This document shows, piece by piece, positions 56,311 to 64,000 of a stretch of 64,000 nucleotides of DNA (position 1 is its first letter; every line of letters begins with the position of its first letter). The notes beneath the pieces are model-generated. The model saw only the letters and a program-made list of their open reading frames with translations, was not told the DNA's origin and did no database searches. The position numbers were made by a program, and so were the translations under genes. The stretch comes from an uncultured Pelagibacteraceae bacterium (GTDB lineage: Bacteria > Pseudomonadota > Alphaproteobacteria > Pelagibacterales > Pelagibacteraceae), in the NCBI GenBank assembly GCA_902617025.1, contig CACMVB010000002.1:124001-188000 (forward strand), given 5' to 3'.

Positions 56311-57600
56311 TTAGTAGCGGTAAGTATCTGGTTTAAATGGTCCTGATGGTTTAACGCTAATATAATCTGCTTGCTCTTTTGACATTTTAGTTAATTTTGC
56401 ACCTACTTTTTCTAAATGAAGCATGGCAACTTTTTCGTCGAGATGTTTTGGAAGTACATAAACTTTCTTTTCATACTTATCTGAGTTGTTCCATAGTTCA
56501 ATTTGAGCAATTACTTGATTTGTAAATGAAGCGCTCATAACAAAACTAGGGTGCCCTGTAGCACATCCCAAGTTTACCAATCTTCCTTCAGCTAAAAGAA
56601 TGATCCTTTTTTTACTAGGTAATTCTATTTCGTGCACTTGCGGTTTTATTTCATCCCATTTATAATTTTTTAATGCCTCAACTTGAATTTCATTATCAAA
56701 GTGACCTATGTTGCAAAGTATTGCTCTATCTTTCATATCTCTCATATGATCAGCTGTAACTATGTCTTTATTTCCTGTAGCAGTAACAACAATATCAGCA
56801 TCTTTGATAGCTTCATCCATAACAACAACTTCGTAACCTTCCATAGCAGCTTGCAACGCGCATATCGGGTCTGTCTCGGTTACCATAACTCTTGCACCTG
56901 CTTGACGTAAAGAAGCAGCACTTCCTTTGCCAACGTCACCAAAGCCAGCAACAATAGCTACTTTACCTGACATCATTATATCAGTTGCTCTTTTAATTCC
57001 GTCTACTAAACTTTCTCTACAGCCATAAAGGTTATCGAATTTAGATTTTGTCACTGAGTCGTTTACATTTATGGCAGGTATTAGCAGCTCTTTAGCAGCC
57101 TCCATTTTTTTAAGTGCTAAAACACCTGTTGTAGTTTCTTCTGATACACCCTTAACATCTTTTAATAAATTTTTATATTCTTTATGCATTAAAGCAGTAA
57201 GGTCACCGCCGTCGTCTAAGATCATATTTGGTTTCCAGTCTTTTTTTCCTTCAACAGTTTGCTTAACGCACCACCAGTATTCCTCTTCTGTCTCACCTTT
57301 CCATGCAAAGACAGGAATACCTGCTTTGGCTATTGCGGCAGCTGCATGATCTTGTGTTGAAAAAATATTACAAGAAGACCATCTAACCTCTGCTCCCAAT
57401 TCCACTAAAGTTTCAATTAACACCGCTGTTTGTATAGTCATATGAAGACAGCCTAGGATTTTTGCACCCTTTAAAGGTTTTTTACCTTTGTACTCCTTCC
57501 GGAGAGCCATAAGTCCTGGCATTTCTGTTTCTGCTAAAGAAATTTCTTTTCTTCCAAAATCTGCTTCGTTAATATCTTTTACTTTATAATCTTGAGCCAT
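56311..57600 (-). CDS. ahcY: Adenosylhomocysteinase
   Basis: [36 protein letters not shown]; start MAQDYKVKD. Confidence 0.96.
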   Translation of the reverse strand: MAQDYKVKDINEADFGRKEISLAETEMPGLMALRKEYKGKKPLKGAKILGCLHMTIQTAVLIETLVELGAEVRWSSCNIFSTQDHAAAAIAKAGIPVFAWKGETEEEYWWCVKQTVEGKKDWKPNMILDDGGDLTALMHKEYKNLLKDVKGVSEETTTGVLALKKMEAAKELLIPAINVNDSVTKSKFDNLYGCRESLVDGIKRATDIMMSGKVAIVAGFGDVGKGSAASLRQAGARVMVTETDPICALQAAMEGYEVVVMDEAIKDADIVVTATGNKDIVTADHMRDMKDRAILCNIGHFDNEIQVEALKNYKWDEIKPQVHEIELPSKKRIILLAEGRLVNLGCATGHPSFVMSASFTNQVIAQIELWNNSDKYEKKVYVLPKHLDEKVAMLHLEKVGAKLTKMSKEQADYISVKPSGPFKPDTYRY

Positions 57601-57648
57601 ATTGAAGATGTTATTATCAACATAAATAAACCTTAGCAAGAAATAATG

Positions 57649-59169
57649 TTAGGAAACTTTAGGAAGCAAAACCTCTACCTGTGCTCCTTTAGCGTTAAGC
57701 CTATTTGAGGCTGCTACTGTACCTTTATGCAACTGAACAATATTTTTTACAATGTTCAAACCTAAGCCGGAGTGTTTCCCGAAACTCGCAGGTCTATTGC
57801 TATAAAAACGCTTAAAAATTTTCTGAGGCGATGTTTCAGCAAAACCTGGTCCCTCGTCTTTTACTGAAATTAATAAATTGCTAGAAGTTTCTTCAAGACC
57901 AATTTCAATTTTTTGGTTATCTTTGCTAAACGAAATTGAATTATCTAACAAATTAGCGATTACTTGCTCTAATCTATTACTTATACCGAATATAAAATGA
58001 CCATTTTTACTTTTAATATTGTTGATAACACTTATAACAATTTTTTTATTTTGATTAATAAGATCCTGGTTAAAGTCTTCTACTACACTATTAACAATTT
58101 CAACTAAATTAATTTTACTCATTTTTTCTCGGGATAAAGATGCTTCGTCTTTTAACATTTGTGTGTAATCCGTGATTAATCTTTCTATTCTTTCTACATC
58201 ATGATTTATGATTTTAAGAAGTTTTTCTGCCTCATTTTTTTCAGTAGTTTTATCTAAAAGTTCTGAAGCACTTTTTAAGGATGCGAGTGGATTTCTTATT
58301 TCGTGGGCTAAATCATTTGAAAATGTTTCTGCTTTATTAGTTCGTTGTTGTAATTCTTTAGTCATTTCATCAATAGACTGTGTTAGTTTACCAATTTCAT
58401 CATTTCTGACGAAAACTTTGTTTATATCAATTGTTTGATTAGATTTTTTTTTAACTCCTTCACTAAATTTAACTAAAAGTCCAATTGGCTTAAGGATATA
58501 TTTATTCAAAAATAGAGAAAAGATTAAAATCACAATCACAACAGCAATCATAGTTCTTATTATAAATGCTTTTCTTTCTTTCACAGCAGTGGTGATGTCA
58601 TTCGCTTGCTCTGAGACTACAATATAACCGATATCATCGTTTTGAAATTTAATTTTACTTAACGTGCTTACAAAAAAATTATTTTTTTTATTATTAGTAA
58701 CGGTCATTATTTCATCATTATATCTATTTGTAATAATATCTTTAATTTCATCTACTTCTTCTTCTTCAAATCTCTCTTCAATATTTGGCTTAATTGTTTC
58801 ACCATCCAAAGCTTCCTCAAAAATTATATCTGATCCTGTAAAAACACTTTGATCTAAATCTAAAATGTTTGTGTCACCAATTAGATTTCCTGATAAATCA
58901 TAAAATTGGACACGGTCTAGACTTTGAAACAAAAATCTTGTAGAGAGCAAAAAATCTCTAATTCCCTCTTTAGTGTATTCTATATTTAGTCTCTCAAGAT
59001 TATCTTTGGTATTTTTTATTACTATTTTATGATTGTCTGATCTTTCTTTTACTAGATTTGGCTGGATTGCTTCAAGGTATATGATTGTAAAAAGCCCTAA
59101 AACAGAAAAGACTGTAAGGTTAATAATTAAAAACTTCTTTAAAATAGAAGCTGATTTCTTTTGTTTCAT
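57649..59169 (-). CDS. chvG: Sensor histidine kinase ChvG-like
   Basis: Two TMs, HAMP, FSNDLAHEIRNPLASLKSASELL; paired with ChvI. Confidence 0.87.
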   Translation of the reverse strand: MKQKKSASILKKFLIINLTVFSVLGLFTIIYLEAIQPNLVKERSDNHKIVIKNTKDNLERLNIEYTKEGIRDFLLSTRFLFQSLDRVQFYDLSGNLIGDTNILDLDQSVFTGSDIIFEEALDGETIKPNIEERFEEEEVDEIKDIITNRYNDEIMTVTNNKKNNFFVSTLSKIKFQNDDIGYIVVSEQANDITTAVKERKAFIIRTMIAVVIVILIFSLFLNKYILKPIGLLVKFSEGVKKKSNQTIDINKVFVRNDEIGKLTQSIDEMTKELQQRTNKAETFSNDLAHEIRNPLASLKSASELLDKTTEKNEAEKLLKIINHDVERIERLITDYTQMLKDEASLSREKMSKINLVEIVNSVVEDFNQDLINQNKKIVISVINNIKSKNGHFIFGISNRLEQVIANLLDNSISFSKDNQKIEIGLEETSSNLLISVKDEGPGFAETSPQKIFKRFYSNRPASFGKHSGLGLNIVKNIVQLHKGTVAASNRLNAKGAQVEVLLPKVS

Positions 59170-59867
59170 TAGCTAACATTCCATCTATACCCGCTTCCAT
59201 ATCTGGTTTCAATTGCAGAAAACTTCTCATCTACCTTTTTAAATTTTTTTCTTATTCTCTTTACGTGGCTATCAATTGTTCTATCCTCGATTTCTGTATT
59301 TTCCTTGTATGCTATGTCCATTAAGTGTGCTCTTTCTTTTATAACTCCTGGTCTTTTGGCTAATTCTTTAACAATTAGAAATTCTGTAGTGGTTAGCTTA
59401 TCTGGCAAAGCTCTACCATTCCATTCACACTCCAATTGAGCAGGATCTAATTTTAATTTACCATGACTAATTATATTTTTTGTGTCATCGATAGTATTAG
59501 TTTTTTTCCTTAATTGAACTCTTATTCTCTCTATTAAAACTTTTGTAGAAAAACCTCCAGATTTTTTGACAAAATCATCAGCACCCAACTTCAAACCAAG
59601 TAATTCATCAACTTCATCATCTTTTGATGTTAGAAAGATAATTGGAATTGACATCTTTTTTTTAAGTTTTTTTAATAACTCTTCTCCGTCCATCCTTGGC
59701 ATTTTAATATCCAAAATAGCTAAGTCAGGAGGATTTCTAGTTAATCCTATTAAGGCAGACTCTCCATCGATATAAGTTTGAACTTTAAAACCTTCTCTTT
59801 CCAAAGCAATACTTATACTAGTTAGTATATTTCTATCGTCATCTACTAAAGCTATTGTTTGACTCAT
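59169..59867 (-). CDS. chvI: Response regulator ChvI-like (OmpR family)
   Basis: ALVDDDRNIL, LAILDIKMPRMDGEELL, winged-helix C-terminus. Confidence 0.88.
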   Translation of the reverse strand: MSQTIALVDDDRNILTSISIALEREGFKVQTYIDGESALIGLTRNPPDLAILDIKMPRMDGEELLKKLKKKMSIPIIFLTSKDDEVDELLGLKLGADDFVKKSGGFSTKVLIERIRVQLRKKTNTIDDTKNIISHGKLKLDPAQLECEWNGRALPDKLTTTEFLIVKELAKRPGVIKERAHLMDIAYKENTEIEDRTIDSHVKRIRKKFKKVDEKFSAIETRYGSGYRWNVS

Positions 59868-59906
59868 ATTTTTATTCTCTTAATTTTATTGTCAAAATTT
59901 AGGCGT

Positions 59907-62672
59907 TTAATGGGCTTCTCCCCAATTGTTTCCAGAGTTAATACTTACTTCTAAAGGTATTGAAAACATGTGATGGTCTGAGTGTGACACTGACGTCATA
60001 ACTTCTTTAACAATTTTTTTTACTTCACTTTCATCTTTTTTTAAACATTCAAAAATAAGTTCATCATGTATTTGTAAAAGCATTTTTGCTTTCTTTTTTT
60101 TTTCAAGGATTCTATCAATTTTAATCATTGCTAGTCTTATAATATCTGCAGCCGATCCTTGTATTGGAGCATTAATTGCTGCTCTTTCTTGGAATGCGCG
60201 TACGCTAAAATTTTTATCGTTAATTCCTCTTAAATGAATTCTTCTTCCAAAAATATTTGTAACAAAGCCTTGCTTTCTGCAAATTTTTATTGTCGTGTTC
60301 ATATAATCTTTAATTTCAGGAAATTTTTTAAAATATGAATTAATGAAACTTAAAGCCTCTTCATTTGAAACTGATATTTGTTTTGCCAATCCATATTGTG
60401 TAATTCCATAAATAATTCCAAAATTAATTGCCTTTGCTTTTCTTCTAAAATCATCTGTCACTTTTGCAATAGGAACATCAAAAACTTGGCTCGCTGTTAA
60501 AGAATGTATATCTTGTTTATTTTTAAAAGCTTTTTTTAATTCTTTTACATCAGCCATATCAGCAAGAATTCTCATTTCTATTTGGTTATAATCTGCTGAA
60601 ATTAATAAATTATTTTTATCTGCTATAAAGGCTTTTCTTATCTCTTTACCGTCTGAAGTCTTTATAGGAATATTTTGTAAATTAGGATCACTCGAAGCTA
60701 ACCTACCAGTATTAGTTGCAGCTAGTAAAAAAGAAGTATGCACTCTTTTTGTTTTTTTACTTATATGGTCTTGCAAAGCATCTGTATAAGTACTTTTTAA
60801 TTTTGAAACTTGGCGCCATTCTAAAACTAAATTAGGAAATTTATGTCCAGTTAATGCTAAGTCCTCTAAAATTTTAGCGCTAGTAGCTAAACTTCCTTTC
60901 TTAGTTTTTTTCAATTTTGCTATCTTTAAGTCATTATAAATAATTTCTCCTAATTGTTTTGGTGATCCAATATTAAATTTTTTACCTGATATTTTATAAA
61001 TTTCTTTTTCAATAGTTATTAATCTTTCCTCAAATTTTTTTGAAAGTTTTTTAAGATAAGCATCATCAACTTTTACACCACTCGACTCTAGTTTTGAGAG
61101 AATTTTTATCATTGGTTTTTCAAATTCCTCATAAATTTTTTCTAACTTTTCCCTAGATACTCTCTCAGATAAAACTTCATATAATCTTAACGTTATATCT
61201 GCATCCTCAGCAGCATATTCAGTGGCTGATTTAAGATCTACTTCTGAAAAATTTAACTGCTTTTTTCCAGTTCCTACCAAATCTTTATAAGATATAGTTT
61301 TATGACCAAGATGTAATTCAGATAATGTATCCATATTATGTCTATTATTTCCCGCGTCTAGTGTGTACGAAAGTAACATCGTGTCTTCCACTGAGCTTAG
61401 TTCGATGCCGTGGTTTTTAAATATTATAAAATCATATTTTATATTTTGGCCAACTTTTTTTATGCTTGGGTCTTCTAAAAGTGGTTTAAGTTTCTTCAAA
61501 ACAATATCCCTTTTTAATTCCGTTTTCTCTGTATGACCTACCGGGATATAGAAAGCTTCGTTAGCCTCATAACATAAAGATATGCCAACAAGATCTGCTT
61601 CTTGGGGATTTAAGGATGAGGTTTCAGTATCAACTGCTATAACTGATTTTTCATTTATTTTTTTTATTAATTCATCCAATTGTTTCTCTTTGAAAATAGT
61701 TTTGTAGGACTTTGTATTAATCTTATTGTTTTTTTTTACAGAATTTTTCTCATTAAAATCTTTGTTTCCAGGTTCTCCATAAAAACTAATTGCCTGGCTC
61801 AACAATCTATTAAATTCCATGTCTCTTAAAAAATTGTATAGTTTATCTTTATTAATATCTTTAATAATAAAGTCAGCAGCATCATTTCTAAGTGGAACAT
61901 CATTTTTTAAAGTTACTAATTGCTTACTAATCATAGCTTTATCTTTGTTAGATAATAGGGTTTCCCGTCTTTTGTTCTGAGGTATTTCTGATGCTTTCTT
62001 TAATAAATTTTCTAAGGTTTTATATTTATTTATGAGTTCTGCTGCTGTTTTAACTCCAATACCAGGAACTCCAGGCACATTATCTGAACTATCTCCAGCA
62101 AGTGATTGCACGTCGATTACTTGACTTGGTTTAACTCCAAATTTTTCAATTACATCTTTTTCGTCTATAACTTTACTTTTCATAGGATCAAATAGTCTGA
62201 CTTTATTTGATACTAACTGCATTAAATCTTTATCGGACGATATCACGGTAACCTTTGCTCCAGCTTCAGTAATTTTTTTTGCATAAGTGGCTATAAGATC
62301 ATCTGCTTCATAATTTAAAAGTTCAATAGACGGTAAGTTAAAAGCTTCAACTGATTTTCTTATATATTCAAATTGAGGAGCAAGGTCATCTGGTGCCTCT
62401 GCACGATTGGCTTTATATTCTTTATAAATTTCATTTCTAAAATTTTTTCTTGCAGAGTCGAAAATTACTGCAAAATGTGTCGGTTTATTTTTAGAATCGT
62501 CTGATCTAGCGTCTTCTAATAATTTAAAAAGCATAGAACAGAATCCGCTAACTGCTCCAGTTGGAAGACCGTCACTTTTTCTTGAAAGAGGAGGTAGAGC
62601 ATAATAAGCACGAAAAATATATCCAGATCCGTCGACCAAATAAAAATGATCTGTTTTTTTTATTGAACTCAT
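59907..62672 (-). CDS. polA: DNA polymerase I
   Basis: 5'-3' exonuclease, VIAVDTETSSL 3'-5' exonuclease, DYNQIEMRI, QIHDELIFE. Confidence 0.96.
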   Translation of the reverse strand: MSSIKKTDHFYLVDGSGYIFRAYYALPPLSRKSDGLPTGAVSGFCSMLFKLLEDARSDDSKNKPTHFAVIFDSARKNFRNEIYKEYKANRAEAPDDLAPQFEYIRKSVEAFNLPSIELLNYEADDLIATYAKKITEAGAKVTVISSDKDLMQLVSNKVRLFDPMKSKVIDEKDVIEKFGVKPSQVIDVQSLAGDSSDNVPGVPGIGVKTAAELINKYKTLENLLKKASEIPQNKRRETLLSNKDKAMISKQLVTLKNDVPLRNDAADFIIKDINKDKLYNFLRDMEFNRLLSQAISFYGEPGNKDFNEKNSVKKNNKINTKSYKTIFKEKQLDELIKKINEKSVIAVDTETSSLNPQEADLVGISLCYEANEAFYIPVGHTEKTELKRDIVLKKLKPLLEDPSIKKVGQNIKYDFIIFKNHGIELSSVEDTMLLSYTLDAGNNRHNMDTLSELHLGHKTISYKDLVGTGKKQLNFSEVDLKSATEYAAEDADITLRLYEVLSERVSREKLEKIYEEFEKPMIKILSKLESSGVKVDDAYLKKLSKKFEERLITIEKEIYKISGKKFNIGSPKQLGEIIYNDLKIAKLKKTKKGSLATSAKILEDLALTGHKFPNLVLEWRQVSKLKSTYTDALQDHISKKTKRVHTSFLLAATNTGRLASSDPNLQNIPIKTSDGKEIRKAFIADKNNLLISADYNQIEMRILADMADVKELKKAFKNKQDIHSLTASQVFDVPIAKVTDDFRRKAKAINFGIIYGITQYGLAKQISVSNEEALSFINSYFKKFPEIKDYMNTTIKICRKQGFVTNIFGRRIHLRGINDKNFSVRAFQERAAINAPIQGSAADIIRLAMIKIDRILEKKKKAKMLLQIHDELIFECLKKDESEVKKIVKEVMTSVSHSDHHMFSIPLEVSINSGNNWGEAH

Positions 62673-62714
62673 ATATACATATTACATTGAAATCTTAATG
62701 AATTATAAAAAAGT

Positions 62715-63644
62715 ATGAATAAATTTGCCCTAGCTGTTGAAAATCTAACAAAGGTTTACTCAAATTCTAAAACAAAAAAACATAATAAAGCATTAAATGA
62801 ATTAAGTTTTGAAGTCAGACAAGGTGAGATATTTGGATTATTAGGACCGAATGGAGCCGGCAAGACAACATTTTTAAGTATTCTAGGAGGCACCGTTATT
62901 AAGACTAGTGGGAAAGTAAATGTATGGGGTTTTGATTTAGATCAAAATCCTCGTCAAGTTAGAGCGTCTGTGGGAATAGTTCCCCAGGAAGTAAACTTAG
63001 ATGCTTTTTTTAGTCCAAAAAAACTTCTAGAACTTCAGGCAGGACTTTACGGCATTTCTAAAGAAAACCGTATAACTGATTTAATATTAAAGATGGTTTC
63101 TCTTCAAGATAAAGCTAATGTATACTCCAGAAGCTTATCGGGCGGGATGAAGAGAAGGTTGCTTATAGCTAAAGCAATGGTTCATCAACCCCCAATTTTA
63201 ATTTTGGATGAACCTACAGCCGGTGTTGATGTAGAGCTTAGAAATAATCTTTGGGAAAACGTAAAAGCTTTGAATAAAGAAGGGGTAACGATAATATTAA
63301 CAACGCATTACTTAATAGAAGCACAGGAGATGTGTGATAGAATAGCAATAATTAATAAGGGAAATTTAGTTGCGCTAGATACCACTGAAAAATTACTTGA
63401 GAGAATTAAAACAAAAAAAATAAATTTTAAAGTTAAAAATATTGAATTAAGTAAAAATTTAATGATGAAAGACATTAATTTTAAAATAAACTCTAAAAAT
63501 TCAATATTAGTTACTTATGAAAAAAATTCATTAGATTTTGGAGAAATAGTCAATTATTTAAACGAAAATAACATCGAAATTGAAGACATTTCTACACAAG
63601 ATGGCGATTTAGAAGATGTATTTGTCCAATTAACAAAACACTAG
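62715..63644 (+). CDS. ABC-2-type transporter ATP-binding protein
   Basis: GPNGAGKTTFLSI, SLSGGMKRRLLIAKAM, LDEPTAGVD. Confidence 0.9.
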   Translation: MNKFALAVENLTKVYSNSKTKKHNKALNELSFEVRQGEIFGLLGPNGAGKTTFLSILGGTVIKTSGKVNVWGFDLDQNPRQVRASVGIVPQEVNLDAFFSPKKLLELQAGLYGISKENRITDLILKMVSLQDKANVYSRSLSGGMKRRLLIAKAMVHQPPILILDEPTAGVDVELRNNLWENVKALNKEGVTIILTTHYLIEAQEMCDRIAIINKGNLVALDTTEKLLERIKTKKINFKVKNIELSKNLMMKDINFKINSKNSILVTYEKNSLDFGEIVNYLNENNIEIEDISTQDGDLEDVFVQLTKH

Positions 63645-63675
63645 ATTTTAATAAAAAAAAAGATAAATTATTCAA

Positions 63676-64000
63676 ATGGAATTTGTAAAAAGTTTAAAAC
63701 AAACAAAAATAATTAAATACATATTTATTGCTTTACTAGGCTCCATCCTTTTGGCCGTATCATCAAAAATTAAAATACCATTTTACCCAGTCCCTATGAC
63801 TATGCAAACATTCGTTGTATTACTTATAGGGATTTGTTTTGGATGGAAACTTGGTGTGGCGACTATTTCTTTATATTTATTCGAAGGCATAATTGGTTTA
63901 CCAGTGTTTTCAGGAACCCCAGAAAAAGGTATGGGAATAGTATACTTCACGGGACCAACAATGGGTTATTTGATAGGTTTTGTGGTAGCTGGATTTTTAG
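63676..64000 (+). CDS. bioY: BioY-family biotin transporter (truncated by window end)
   Basis: My translation: MEFVKSLKQ...KIPFYPVPMTMQTFVVLLIGICFGWKLGVATISLYLFEGIIGLPVF. Confidence 0.85.
   Translation, partial: MEFVKSLKQTKIIKYIFIALLGSILLAVSSKIKIPFYPVPMTMQTFVVLLIGICFGWKLGVATISLYLFEGIIGLPVFSGTPEKGMGIVYFTGPTMGYLIGFVVAGFL

Noticed and set aside
56311-57660. SAH/SAM riboswitch upstream of ahcY
   Set aside because: Gap to chvG is only ~48 bp and shows no matching stems.
1-64000. Mobile elements, prophage, CRISPR, toxin-antitoxin or restriction-modification systems
   Set aside because: No transposase, integrase, Cas, phage structural or R-M genes recognised; no regular repeat array seen by eye. 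Gene content is core-like.
1-64000. tRNA or rRNA genes
   Set aside because: No cloverleaf or rRNA stretch found in the intergenic gaps; the GTTCGAAT string near 33049 lacks the rest of a tRNA.

Overview
AT-rich, tightly packed core-genome window. Gene content, gene order and lysine/AT-rich codon usage look like a SAR11/Pelagibacterales-type alphaproteobacterium (inference from reading, no database search). I saw no rRNA, tRNA, CRISPR array, IS element or prophage. Main blocks: (i) phosphate-starvation cluster pstA-pstC-pstS, unknown secreted protein, phoR, then a glycosyltransferase, a PlcP-like phosphoesterase and a divergent DAG kinase, with two Pho-box-like direct repeats; (ii) LPS and core metabolism block rnd-kdsD-lptC-lptB-aroA-cmk-rpsA-ihfB-pyrF-trpF-trpB-trpA-accD-folC; (iii) repair, modification and housekeeping genes (sbcB, rmuC, rlmN, purK/E, ptrB and others); (iv) small heat-shock gene with an RpoH-like promoter and a ROSE-like RNA thermometer; (v) purine permease/phosphoribosyltransferase, RND pump, msrA, sseA; (vi) gpmA, murU/amgK/tsaE, ahcY, chvG/chvI, polA, ABC ATPase and the start of bioY. 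Best leads: the compact RpoH+ROSE control of hsp20; trpF/trpB/trpA and folC products lacking several near-invariant signature residues, including paired loss of the TrpA D56/TrpB K167 interface residues; an unusually long 311-bp gap upstream of purE holding an sRNA- or attenuator-like element; a three-way-junction-like leader before a 63-aa ORF; and a start codon at the apex of a perfect 12-bp GCGA-tetraloop hairpin.
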